A DNA stretch of 32,029 nucleotides. It comes from Oscillatoriales cyanobacterium CG2_30_40_61 (GTDB taxonomy: Bacteria; Cyanobacteriota; Cyanobacteriia; Cyanobacteriales; Microcoleaceae). The notes beneath the pieces are model-generated. The model was not told the DNA's origin. It worked only from the letters and a program-made list of their open reading frames with translations, and made no database searches. The stretch is taken from NCBI GenBank assembly GCA_001873365.1, contig MNYZ01000115.1:1-32029 (forward strand), in the 5' to 3' direction. The number at the start of each line of letters is the position of its first letter. The first letter of the stretch is position 1. A program made the translations under genes and the position numbers. This document shows, piece after piece, positions 1 through 8,648 of this stretch.

Positions 1-1
1 C

Positions 2-3000
2 CCCCGTGGTTGCCCCCATCCCCCCTTATTATTAAAACAACAACTTTCACAACTACAAGGAGAAAAAATCAATCTATTAAAGAGTTTAAATTCTAATTTG
101 GAAAAAGAAGTGAAAACCAATATTAATAAACTTAAAGAACAAAATCAAAGATATAAACTCTTAGCAGATACGGTGTTAAGAATTCGATCCTCATTAAGTT
201 TAGATGAGATGTTGAATGCTACTGTCACCGAAGTTCGTCAATTGTTAGAATGTGATCGGGTGATGATTCAGAGTTCAGAACATTCTGGAAAAATCATTGT
301 AGAATCCCTTACACCCCCTGAATTATTAACCTCAAATCCCCTAGGAATCACTGTTTTTGAGTCCTGTGATCTTATTCCCTCTGATTTGATCATTTCGATT
401 ATGGTAGATAATCAATTATGGGGATATTTAATTGTTCAAAATGGGGATAAAATTCGAGAATGGCAACCGGAAGAAAGAGAATTTTTAGAAAATTTATCGG
501 TTCATGTTGCTTTAGGAATTCAACAAGCTACCCTACTAGAAAAAGTTCAAAAAGCCAATCAAGAACTAGAAGCAAAAGTTCAGGAAAGAACAATTGAGTT
601 AGAACAAGCTAATCAACAGTTAAGGGAAGAAATAGAACAAATTAAACGCACCAAAATATTATTAAGAAAACAGGAAGAAATTCTCAGAAGTTTTTATAAT
701 TCTTCCCCAATGATGATGGGGGTAGTTGAACTGTTTGAAACGGATATTTTGCATTTATCTGATAATGCAGCAACAGCCAAATTTATGGGCAAAAATCAAG
801 AAGATATTCAAGATAAATTAGCCAGCGAATTAGGGATGAATTTTGAAGATATCCAAAATTGGATTAACTATTATCGAGAAAGTCAACAGTTAGGAAAACC
901 CATCCAGTTTGAGTATGAACATAATCGAGATCATCAGACAAAGCAATGGTTATTAGCAACGGTTTCTTATATTGATTTATCAGAACATAATCGTCCTCGG
1001 TTTTCTTATATTGTTAAGGATATTAGCGATCGCAAACGGCATGAAAAATCCCTACAACGATATGAACGTATTGTTGCTAAAACCTCCGATTGTATCTGTT
1101 TACTAGATCAAAACTATAGTTATCAAATTGCTAATCTAGCTTACTTAAAACTCATAGATAAACCCTTAGAGAGAGTGATTGGTCATTCTATTATTGAAGT
1201 TTTAGGAGAAGAAATGTTTAATCAAACCCTAAAACCTTATCTCGATCAAGCTTTAGCCGGAGAAGTGGTACAAAAAGATGGCTGGATTAATCTTAATTCC
1301 GTCAGAAAATGCTATGTCAGACGCACCTATACCCCCTATTTAGATGAACAAAATAAAATATCTGGAGTTCTCGTTAGTATTCAAGATTTTACTCATGTAA
1401 AACAAACGGAAGATGCACTCAAATACAATGAAGAACTGTTTGCTTTAACCGTACAGCACGCCCCCGATGTCTTCGTGATTTATGATCCAGAACGGCGATT
1501 TGAATATGTGAATCAACGAACATCGGAACGCACAAAAATCCCTAAAGAAAGATTTATTGGCTATCGAGATGAAGACGTTTATCCTCCAGAAGTTTATTCT
1601 CAATACCTGCCATTATTAGAAAAAACTATAGCTACAAAAACCTTACAAATTGGAGAGTTTACCCTAAAAATGTCAGGGTTAGATCCCTATATGATGATTG
1701 TTAAATATGTACCCCTTTTAGATGATGATGGAGAGATTAAACAAATTTTAGGGATGACTTTTGACATTAGCGATCGCAAACAGATCGAAGAAACCCTACG
1801 TCAACGGGAAGCCCAATTAAAAGCCCTAGCTGATAATATTCCTGGAGCTATCTATACCCATATTAAACGTCCTGATGGTTCCAGTTATATGGAATATATG
1901 AGTGATGGTTGTTTAGAAGTATTTGGCTGGAATGCCAAGCAAATTATCAAGAATCATAAAATTGTAGAACCGGGGTTTTACCCTGAAGATCTTCAACAAG
2001 AACGTGAACAAAAAATTATCAATACAGTAACATTAACTCCCATATTTTGTGAACTGCGCTATCGAATGCCAAATGGAGATTTAAAATGGATTGCAGAAGT
2101 TTCTCGCCCCGAACGTCGAGACAGTGGAGATATCGCTTGGCAAGGAATTATGTTAGATGTGAGCGATCGCAAAAGAGCGGAATTAGAATTAAGAGAAACT
2201 AGCGAGCACTTGAATTTCTGGCTTAATTATTCTCCCATTGTCATTTTCAGTTGTCAACCTGAAGGTAATTATCCGATCACCTTTGTTAGCGAAAATGTTA
2301 AGGATATTGTCGGTTATGAACCGCAAATATTTTTAGAAGATTCTGCCTTTTGGATTAAGCAAATTCATCCCGAGGATAGGGAACAGGTTTTAACTAACTT
2401 AACAACTAAATTTACCGAAGATTTTTATATCCATGAATATCGCTGGCTAAAAAGCGATGGTAACTATAGTTGGTTTCTGACACAGTTAAAAAAAGTCAAA
2501 GATGCAGCCGGAAATGTGACCGAAATTTTAGGGTACTTAATTGATATTAGCGATCGCAAAACCTTAGAACAGGAATTAGCCACATTACTCGAAGAAGAAA
2601 CCCGTCGTAGCGAAGAACTCACCCAGAAAAATATCGCCCTAGAACAAGCTAAAAGGGAAGCCGAAATAGCAAACCAAGCCAAAAGTGAATTTTTAGCGAA
2701 TATGAGCCATGAAATTAGAACACCGATGAATGCAATTTTAGGGTTCACGGATTTACTACAATCGGTTGTGACTGATCCTAAAGCTCGGCCCTATTTAGAC
2801 GCAATTATTGCGGGGGGTCGTACCCTACTGGCTTTAATTAATGATATTCTTGATTTATCTAAAATTGAAGCGGGTAAACTCGAATTAAATTATACTCCCG
2901 TGAACCTGCGACTTATGATTCAAGAAATTCAACAGATTTTTCACCCAAAAGCCTCAGAAAAAAGGTTAGTTTTGCAAACTAAGATTGATCCCCAACTTCC

Positions 3001-4132
3001 CCAAACCCTCTATATTGATGAAACTCGATTACGTCAAATTTTGTTTAATGTCGTTGGTAATGCCATTAAATTTACCAACATCGGAGCGATTACAATTTCT
3101 GTCAAAACTCAATCTTACCAAACCTTAAACGGTGAAAAATTTTGGTTAGAACTGATGATTGAGGATACGGGAATTGGGATTGCAGAAGATCAGCAAAGTC
3201 TGATTTTTGAAGCCTTTATTCAAAGTTCAGGACAAAGTAATCGTAAGTATGGAGGCACAGGTTTAGGATTAGCAATTACTCAGCGCTTAACTCAGATGAT
3301 GGGTGGAACCATATTACTTCAAAGTCAGCTTGGGAAGGGGAGTATTTTTACTTTTGTATTTCCAGAGGTATCCCCGGCTCAAAATCCTATTATTCCCGAA
3401 TATAATTTCAGTGAAGATCTCAATCTGAATCAGTTTAAACCGAGTAAAATTTTAGTGGTGGATGATATAGAATCGAACCGCAAATTGATTGAAGGATATT
3501 TTGCTGAAAGTCACCATCAATTATGGTTTGCGGAGAATGGAAAACAAGCTATTCATCAAGCCAAACTTCATCAACCCGATTTAATTTTATTGGATTTAAG
3601 AATGCCGGAAATGGACGGAAAAGTTGTGGCTCAATATCTCAAACAGGATCAGGAAACCCAAGATATTTCTATTGTGATTATTACCGCTTCCTATCAACCT
3701 GAAGAATTAAAAGAACTTCAAAATTTTTCTCAAGGATGTCTCCTAAAACCCGTGAGTTTAAAACAATTAGTCACGGAAATAAAGAAACATTTACCCCTAA
3801 ACTTTCAAACTGCGATGGCTCAAGAGACGGATGATATATTAGTTAATCTGTCTTTGGTCATCGGATCAGCAGCAGCAAAGGAATTATTTTCAAAACTTAA
3901 ACAGGAGGAAGAACAGGTCTGGAATACGTTAAGAAAAACCTTAAAAAACCGGGATTTACGGCAATTTGTTCAACGCTTACAAACCTGGGGGCAACAATAC
4001 CAATATCAGCCTTTAATTGAATATGCCAAAGTCCTAGAAACACAGTTAGACGCATTTGATTGGAATAATATTCCTGAAACCGTCAATGATTTTCCTGGAA
4101 TTACAGAAAGTCTGAAAAATTATATTAATTAG
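2..4132 (+). CDS. Hybrid sensor histidine kinase GAF-PAS(x5)-HisKA-HATPase-REC, 5' partial
   Basis: The product is a multi-sensor hybrid histidine kinase, probably cytosolic because no membrane segment is seen. The frame is open to the left edge with no stop, so the TTG at 98 is not a convincing start and the gene is 5' partial. The order is a coiled coil, a GAF domain (about nt 170-550), a second coil, five PAS/PAC units (about 680-2560), HisKA with H-box SHEIRTPMNAILGF (His codon 2708-2710), and HATPase_c with N-box FNVVGNAIKFTN, DTGIGIAEDQ and GGTGLGLAIT. A REC domain (3440-3790) follows with ILLDLRMPEMDG (Asp codon 3593-3595), then a helical tail of about 110 residues that may be HPt-like, although no clear HPt histidine motif was recognised. 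It probably autophosphorylates and passes phosphate to its own REC domain and perhaps to the REC-GGDEF protein 17 bp downstream. The ligand is unknown. Confidence 0.93.
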   Translation, partial: PRGCPHPPLLLKQQLSQLQGEKINLLKSLNSNLEKEVKTNINKLKEQNQRYKLLADTVLRIRSSLSLDEMLNATVTEVRQLLECDRVMIQSSEHSGKIIVESLTPPELLTSNPLGITVFESCDLIPSDLIISIMVDNQLWGYLIVQNGDKIREWQPEEREFLENLSVHVALGIQQATLLEKVQKANQELEAKVQERTIELEQANQQLREEIEQIKRTKILLRKQEEILRSFYNSSPMMMGVVELFETDILHLSDNAATAKFMGKNQEDIQDKLASELGMNFEDIQNWINYYRESQQLGKPIQFEYEHNRDHQTKQWLLATVSYIDLSEHNRPRFSYIVKDISDRKRHEKSLQRYERIVAKTSDCICLLDQNYSYQIANLAYLKLIDKPLERVIGHSIIEVLGEEMFNQTLKPYLDQALAGEVVQKDGWINLNSVRKCYVRRTYTPYLDEQNKISGVLVSIQDFTHVKQTEDALKYNEELFALTVQHAPDVFVIYDPERRFEYVNQRTSERTKIPKERFIGYRDEDVYPPEVYSQYLPLLEKTIATKTLQIGEFTLKMSGLDPYMMIVKYVPLLDDDGEIKQILGMTFDISDRKQIEETLRQREAQLKALADNIPGAIYTHIKRPDGSSYMEYMSDGCLEVFGWNAKQIIKNHKIVEPGFYPEDLQQEREQKIINTVTLTPIFCELRYRMPNGDLKWIAEVSRPERRDSGDIAWQGIMLDVSDRKRAELELRETSEHLNFWLNYSPIVIFSCQPEGNYPITFVSENVKDIVGYEPQIFLEDSAFWIKQIHPEDREQVLTNLTTKFTEDFYIHEYRWLKSDGNYSWFLTQLKKVKDAAGNVTEILGYLIDISDRKTLEQELATLLEEETRRSEELTQKNIALEQAKREAEIANQAKSEFLANMSHEIRTPMNAILGFTDLLQSVVTDPKARPYLDAIIAGGRTLLALINDILDLSKIEAGKLELNYTPVNLRLMIQEIQQIFHPKASEKRLVLQTKIDPQLPQTLYIDETRLRQILFNVVGNAIKFTNIGAITISVKTQSYQTLNGEKFWLELMIEDTGIGIAEDQQSLIFEAFIQSSGQSNRKYGGTGLGLAITQRLTQMMGGTILLQSQLGKGSIFTFVFPEVSPAQNPIIPEYNFSEDLNLNQFKPSKILVVDDIESNRKLIEGYFAESHHQLWFAENGKQAIHQAKLHQPDLILLDLRMPEMDGKVVAQYLKQDQETQDISIVIITASYQPEELKELQNFSQGCLLKPVSLKQLVTEIKKHLPLNFQTAMAQETDDILVNLSLVIGSAAAKELFSKLKQEEEQVWNTLRKTLKNRDLRQFVQRLQTWGQQYQYQPLIEYAKVLETQLDAFDWNNIPETVNDFPGITESLKNYIN

Positions 4133-4149
4133 GAGTAAAATTAATAAAA

Positions 4150-5085
4150 ATGGACTCATTTATACCAGAAAATTTTTTTATTTTGATTGTTGATGATATT
4201 ACGAATAATCTTAAATTAGTTGGACAAATTCTTGATGATGTGGGCTATAACACCACCTTTGCCACCAGTGGTTTTCAAGCATTAAATCGATTAAAAGATA
4301 ATAAAATAGATTTAATTTTGTTGGATTTAATGATGCCCGAAATGGATGGATTAGAGGTTTGTCAAGTTATTAAAAATGATCCAGAATTACCAGAAATTCC
4401 AATTATTTTTCTCACCGCTAGTTATGAAGAAGAAAAATTGATTCAGGCGTTTGAATTAGGGGCTGTAGATTATATTACTAAACCTTTTATTAAAAATGAA
4501 CTCCTAGCACGAGTTAAAACCCATTTAACCCTGAAACAAACAACAGATAACTTAAAAAAAGCCCTGTTAAAACTTCAACAATTATCTCAACTCGATCCCC
4601 TGACCCAAATTTTAAACCGTCGTAGCTTTTTTGAATATATTGAAAACCAATTTAATCGAGCAATTCAGGATCAAAGTTTATTTTCTTTACTGATCTTAGA
4701 TTTAGACCATTTTAAACAAATTAATGATAATTATGGTCATTTAACCGGGGATAAAATTTTAATCAATTTTACTTTAGCTATTCAGAATTATCTCCGATCC
4801 AGTGATTATTTTGGGCGCTATGGCGGAGAAGAATTCGTGATTTTACTCCCAGAAACCGATCAAGCCGATGCTCTGAAAATTGCCCAGGATATTTGTGATT
4901 TAATTGCTCACCTTTCTATTCCCACGGAAAAAGGGAATCTAAACATCACAGTTAGTATTGGAGTCGCAGTTTTTAGACCCCAGGATACTCGAATTGAGGA
5001 TATTTTTGATCGGGCGGATCAATGTCTATACCAAGCTAAAGCCCTAGGAAGAAATACTTGTTATGCCCAACAATCTCAATTATAA
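4150..5085 (+). CDS. Response regulator with diguanylate cyclase (REC-GGDEF)
   Basis: This 311-residue protein has an N-terminal REC domain (about 8-125) with VDD acidic residues near 15-17 and phospho-acceptor Asp59 in LLDLMMPEMDG, followed by KPF near 111. A short helical linker leads to a GGDEF domain (about 150-308) with an intact GGEEF active site at 225-229. RSSD at 216-219, five residues before it, fits the RxxD inhibitory I-site. It should make c-di-GMP from two GTP under control of phosphorylation. The start is an ATG 17 bp after the kinase stop; the AGGAG overlapping that stop probably serves as its ribosome site. The close spacing suggests an operon with the kinase, which is the likely phosphodonor (inference). 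Confidence 0.93.
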   Translation: MDSFIPENFFILIVDDITNNLKLVGQILDDVGYNTTFATSGFQALNRLKDNKIDLILLDLMMPEMDGLEVCQVIKNDPELPEIPIIFLTASYEEEKLIQAFELGAVDYITKPFIKNELLARVKTHLTLKQTTDNLKKALLKLQQLSQLDPLTQILNRRSFFEYIENQFNRAIQDQSLFSLLILDLDHFKQINDNYGHLTGDKILINFTLAIQNYLRSSDYFGRYGGEEFVILLPETDQADALKIAQDICDLIAHLSIPTEKGNLNITVSIGVAVFRPQDTRIEDIFDRADQCLYQAKALGRNTCYAQQSQL

Positions 5086-5155
5086 TTTTTTACCTTGTCT
5101 CCGGGTATTGCTAAACTGGGAATAATCAATATTTTAATCGCGGAGGATTCTATTT

Positions 5156-5545
5156 GTGGACTGGCGAGTTCGAGCTATTCGTGGCGCAACAACGGTTTCA
5201 GAAAATTCGGTTGCAGCCATTCGAGAAGCAGTTATAGAATTATTAGATGAATTGGAAACCCGGAATCAACTTGATCCTAATGAAATTATTAGTATGACCT
5301 TTTCTGTTACCAAAGATTTAGATGCTATTTTTCCCGCCGCGATCGCCCGTGAACGTCTCTTTTGGCAGAATGTTCCTTTATTAGATGTTCAACAAATGCA
5401 CGTCGCCGGGAGTTTAGAAAAATGTATTCGCTTCTTAGTTCATGTTAACTTACCCAGGGATAAAACCCAAGTTTATCACCCCTATTTAAGAGCAGCAGAA
5501 AATCTCCGTCCCGACTGGAATTTAAGCCCAGTTCATTCTTCATAA
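5156..5545 (+). CDS. aroH: Chorismate mutase, AroH class
   Basis: This 129-residue protein matches the monofunctional AroH fold (trimeric pseudo-alpha/beta barrel) that converts chorismate to prephenate for Phe/Tyr synthesis. It shows the N-terminal RAIRGATTV motif (Arg9 aligns with Bacillus Arg7), CIRFLVHVN (Arg92 aligns with Arg90) and Tyr110 before LRAAENLRPDW. By eye, Gln80 lies where Bacillus has catalytic Glu78. The start is GTG, supported by GGAGG at 5142-5146, nine bases upstream. The length is normal for the family. A hairpin with a T-run follows directly, so the gene seems to end its own transcript. Confidence 0.93.
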   Translation: MDWRVRAIRGATTVSENSVAAIREAVIELLDELETRNQLDPNEIISMTFSVTKDLDAIFPAAIARERLFWQNVPLLDVQQMHVAGSLEKCIRFLVHVNLPRDKTQVYHPYLRAAENLRPDWNLSPVHSS

Positions 5546-5546
5546 A

Positions 5547-5585
5547 AATCAGTCAACTTCAAGCTAAAAGTTAGTTGATTTTTTT
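5547..5585 (+). terminator. Intrinsic terminator of aroH
   Basis: Outer arms AATCA (5547-5551) and TGATT (5576-5580) and inner arms AACTT (5555-5559) and AAGTT (5568-5572) form a stem of about 13 positions, with two G-U pairs and one mismatch around an 8-nt loop. Five more T residues follow at 5581-5585. It begins two bases after the aroH stop. Confidence 0.7.
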
Positions 5586-5594
5586 CTAGTTATA

Positions 5595-5703
5595 GATCCC
5601 CCCTAACCCCCCTTAACAAGGGGGGGAACCGGATTTCTTAGTCACCCTTAGAACGGCGGAAGACTGTCAAAGTCCCCCTTTTTAATGGGGATTTAGGGGG
5701 ATC
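5595..5703. repeat. C/G-rich foldback element
   Basis: The outer arms GATCCCCCCTAA (from 5595) and TTAGGGGGATC (ending 5703) are inverted copies. Internal C-runs and G-runs (5607-5627 and 5672-5690) can also pair. The same arms and an AAGTCCCCC-type core recur at 8331-8509, so this is a dispersed non-coding repeat. It lies between the converging aroH and secF genes. Confidence 0.65.
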
Positions 5704-5764
5704 TAGTCTGGGATAAAAACCGGGATTTTCAGCCTAAGTTGAAACCGGAAAACCAACAACTAAC

Positions 5765-6733
5765 TTACTCTTTTTCCGTGGCTAAAGTCACCGAATCAGA
5801 TTGGCGATCGCGCCACCAAGCTAACATTGTACTAGCAATAAAAATACTAGAATAGGCTCCGGCGGTGAATCCCACTAATAATGCTAAAGCAAAATATTTC
5901 AGGGTTTCACCGCCAAATAGGAAAATACAAATTAGGGGCAATAAAGTTGTTAAAGTGGTATTGATAGACCGGGTTAAAGTTTGTCCTACCGCATCATCAA
6001 CTACTTGATTAATATGGAGATCAGGATTTCGGGCAATCACTTCCCGAACCCGGTCATAAATTACCACCGTATCATTAACAGAAAATCCCACAATTGTCAA
6101 CAGAGAAACTAGAAATAAACTATCAACTTCTACCCCCAAAACTAAGCCCAAAATTGAGAAAACTCCCAGGGTGACAAAAACATCATGGAATAAAGCCACA
6201 AAGGCAAAAAAGGCATAATCAAACTTAAACCGAAAGGTTAAATAAACCGTAATTCCAGCAAAAGCTAATAATAAAGCCGTTAATCCCGATATAAAAATTT
6301 GACGGCCAACGGTGGGGCCAACGGTATCAATTTGAATCCCTTTCGGGTCAAAGGCTCCGATTTTTTGACTTAAAGCTGATTGCAAATTGCTTCTTTCATC
6401 AACGTTTAAAGTTTTCGTGCGAATCGAAACAATTTGTTTATCTTGTTTAGCCGAATCTTTATCTAATAGTTGAATCGAACTATTTGCTAAACCCTGACTT
6501 GCTAAAACTTCCCGCACTTGAGTAATCTCAATTGGGCTGTCACAATTATTAGCCACCGAACAATCTAACTCTAATTGTAGACGAGTTCCACCCACAAAAT
6601 CCAAGGCTGGGCGTAAGGGAGCGCCAATATCTGGCCGACTCCAAGAAATTCCCATAGCGACAATTCCCGCCAGAATAATCGCACCGGAAATCGCCCACCA
6701 TAAGTTGCGTTGTTTAATAACACTAAAAGCCAT
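5765..6733 (-). CDS. secF: Protein translocase subunit SecF
   Basis: SecF is an inner/thylakoid membrane RND-type partner of SecD that uses the proton gradient to help SecYEG export. The 322-residue protein has TM1 near residues 11-31, a periplasmic P1 domain that opens with LDFVGGT (44-50), then five clustered TM segments from about residue 145 that contain the conserved [17 protein letters not shown] and SINTTLTT motifs. The start is an ATG. It lies 77 bp downstream of secD on the same strand, so the pair is probably co-transcribed, although that gap contains palindromic repeat DNA. Confidence 0.96.
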   Translation of the reverse strand: MAFSVIKQRNLWWAISGAIILAGIVAMGISWSRPDIGAPLRPALDFVGGTRLQLELDCSVANNCDSPIEITQVREVLASQGLANSSIQLLDKDSAKQDKQIVSIRTKTLNVDERSNLQSALSQKIGAFDPKGIQIDTVGPTVGRQIFISGLTALLLAFAGITVYLTFRFKFDYAFFAFVALFHDVFVTLGVFSILGLVLGVEVDSLFLVSLLTIVGFSVNDTVVIYDRVREVIARNPDLHINQVVDDAVGQTLTRSINTTLTTLLPLICIFLFGGETLKYFALALLVGFTAGAYSSIFIASTMLAWWRDRQSDSVTLATEKE

Positions 6734-6740
6734 AAATCAA

Positions 6741-6832
6741 GTATCCGCATCATCAGTTATCAGTTGTAGGGGCGAGGTCTCCTCGCCCGTAACAGTAATC
6801 AGTTATCAGATTACTGACTACTGACTACCGAG
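6741..6832. repeat. Intergenic palindromic repeat between secD and secF
   Basis: This stretch holds a short palindrome GGGCGAGG-TCT-CCTCGCCC (about 6771-6789) flanked by AGTAATCAGTTATCAG-type direct and inverted copies. Related sequence recurs around 8236-8280, 8581-8670 and 29650-29685. The right part runs into the 3' end of secD and supplies its last codons. Confidence 0.6.
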
Positions 6833-8220
6833 AGATTTTTTTTCAAATTAGGACAGAATAATTCCGGTTTTCTTAACTCTGGGAAATCAATAGCTATGAA
6901 TAGGAAACTGCGACTACAAGTAATAGCAGTAAACATACTCACCACCACCCCTAATCCCAAGGTAAGAGCAAAACCTTTAACTAATCCTGTTCCAAACCAA
7001 AACAGAGCCACACAAGCAATCACCGTTGTGACGTTACCATCTAAAATACTACCAAATGCTCGATAAAAACCCGATTCCACAGAACGATATAGGGTTTTTC
7101 CCGCTCTCAATTCCTCCCGAGTGCGTTCAAAAATCAGAACATTAGCATCTACAGCCATGCCAATACTCAGAATAAATCCCGCAATTCCAGGTAAGGTTAA
7201 AGTTACACCCAATAAATTAAACAGGGCTAAACTTAATAGGGCGTAAATAATTAAAGAAAAATCAGCAATTAATCCGGGTAATCGATAATAAACGATCATG
7301 AAAATCAGAACTAAAATTAAACCCGTCACCCCGGCATAAATACTGCGTTGAATACTATCCCGTCCCAGGGTAGCCCCAACGGTGCGGTTTTCCACAATTT
7401 CCACCGGAACAGGTAAAGCTCCTCCACGCAATTGTACAGCCAAAGAACTAGCATTTTCGGCGCTAAATCGACCCGTAATTACCGCCCGACCCCCGACAAT
7501 TCCCGTATCCGCAAACTCCACCGGAACCGAGGGAGAACTTAATAAACTATTATCCAGAAAAATCCCAATAGTTCGACCGGTTCCCGCTAAATTTTTAGTC
7601 AGTTGGGTGAACCTTTCCCCACCTTCGGAACTAAACACTAAACCAATATTCCAGTTTCCTCCTCCTTGTAAGGGTTCAGGATAGGCGTCTTTTAAATCTT
7701 GACCTCTCAAAAGAGGAGTATTATAGAGTTGGGCGATCGCATCATTACTCTTATTCAAAGATTCAATAGCGGCTGCTAAAGCTTGAGAATCCCCCTTTTT
7801 TTTCGCCTCCTCAATTTGTTGTTTAATTCCCTGTTGGACTTGAAATTCTACCGCTAATTGTTGTTCAGTTCCCGATTTTTGTTCCCGAAAATCTAACTGT
7901 GCGGTTCCTCCTAAAACCCTTTCAGCTTCTTCGGGGTCATTCACTCCAGGTAACTGCACCAAAATCTGATTTTCTCCTACGGTTTGCACCAATGCTTCCG
8001 ATACCCCCAGTTCATTCACCCGGTTTTCAATTACACTTTGAACCGAGGTCAGAACCCGTTCATCAATCACAGGAACTGCTTCCGAGGGTTTCAATTGAAC
8101 AGTAAGTTGGGAACCTCCCCGTAAATCTAAACCCAACCTAAAAGGAACATTAGTTAACACAATAATAGAGGCAATTACCATCACCAAAATCAGAATTAAA
8201 GCCGAACGTTGTTTTCGCAT
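6811..8220 (-). CDS. secD: Protein translocase subunit SecD
   Basis: SecD partners SecF in proton-driven protein export. The 469-residue protein has TM1 at about 7-25, the LGLDLRGGSQLTVQL signature (30-44), a large P1 domain with VNELGVSEALVQTVG and ILVQLPGV, then five TM segments with GIAGFILSIGMAVDANVLIFER, the transmembrane aspartate motif of SecD. The start is an ATG. The last residues (roughly LSVVSSQ) are encoded by the AGTAGTCAGTAATC-type repeat that fills the secD-secF gap, so the natural C-terminus seems to have been replaced by repeat sequence. The gene lies downstream of pdhB, as I recall for other cyanobacteria. Confidence 0.96.
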   Translation of the reverse strand: MRKQRSALILILVMVIASIIVLTNVPFRLGLDLRGGSQLTVQLKPSEAVPVIDERVLTSVQSVIENRVNELGVSEALVQTVGENQILVQLPGVNDPEEAERVLGGTAQLDFREQKSGTEQQLAVEFQVQQGIKQQIEEAKKKGDSQALAAAIESLNKSNDAIAQLYNTPLLRGQDLKDAYPEPLQGGGNWNIGLVFSSEGGERFTQLTKNLAGTGRTIGIFLDNSLLSSPSVPVEFADTGIVGGRAVITGRFSAENASSLAVQLRGGALPVPVEIVENRTVGATLGRDSIQRSIYAGVTGLILVLIFMIVYYRLPGLIADFSLIIYALLSLALFNLLGVTLTLPGIAGFILSIGMAVDANVLIFERTREELRAGKTLYRSVESGFYRAFGSILDGNVTTVIACVALFWFGTGLVKGFALTLGLGVVVSMFTAITCSRSFLFIAIDFPELRKPELFCPNLKKNLSVVSSQ

Positions 8221-8284
8221 TTTTATCAGTAATCAATAATTAGTTAAAAATGAATAGTAATCAGTTCTATGGGCGAGGTCATCC

Positions 8285-8576
8285 CTCGGTGTCAACGACC
8301 GCCAAAAACCCCCGATTACATCCTAGATTTGATCCCCCTAAATCCCCCTTTAAAAGGGGGACTTTGAAGTCCAGTTCCCCGCTTTTTAAGGGGGGCTTTG
8401 AAGTCCAGTTCCCCCCTTTTTAAGGGGGGCTTTGAAGTCCAGTTCCCCCCTTTTTAAGGGGGGCTTTGAAGTCCAGTTCTCCCCTTTTTAAGGGGGGCTA
8501 GGGGGGATCTTGAACTGAAGATCAAGATCAAGGAACTAGCCTGCTTTTATTTAGTCTTAAGTTGACACCGATGGGT
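8285..8576. mobile_element. TIR element (MITE-like) with internal 34-bp tandem array
   Basis: Terminal inverted repeats TCGGTGTCAAC (8286-8296) and GTTGACACCGA (8561-8571) match perfectly. ATCC on both sides (8281-8284 and 8577-8580) fits a 4-bp target duplication. Outside it, GGGCGAGGTC (8271-8280) and TCGCC-AGTAACAGTAATCAG (from 8581) are the two halves of the palindromic repeat seen intact at 6771-6800, so the element seems to have inserted into that repeat. No protein is encoded, and the transposase that would move it is not in view. Confidence 0.6.
8331..8509. repeat. 34-bp tandem repeat array inside a foldback
   Basis: Four units of exactly 34 bp start at 8362, 8396, 8430 and 8464 with CTTTGAAGTCCAGTTC. 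Each carries a CCCCCC-TTTTTAA-GGGGGG palindrome. The array is bounded by inverted arms GATCCCCCTAA (8331-) and CTAGGGGGGATC (-8509), the same arms as the simpler element at 5595-5703. Together with its flanks it fills the whole 428-bp pdhB-secD gap, where no gene is seen. Confidence 0.85.
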
Positions 8577-8648
8577 ATCCTCGCCAGTAACAGTAATCAG
8601 TGAACAGTGAAAAGTTGATTGACTCTTAACTCTTACACTGATAACTAA

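Noticed and set aside
2464-2748. 94-codon minus-strand frame in the kinase gene
   Set aside because: It is antisense to the conserved PAS/HisKA coding region and its composition fits a mirror frame.
7382-7684. Plus-strand 100-codon frame in secD
   Set aside because: It lies antisense to a conserved SecD region, with no start signal or homology.
8362-8509. 34-bp repeats as a CRISPR array
   Set aside because: The units are directly adjacent with no spacers, each contains a long C/G palindrome, and no cas gene is near.
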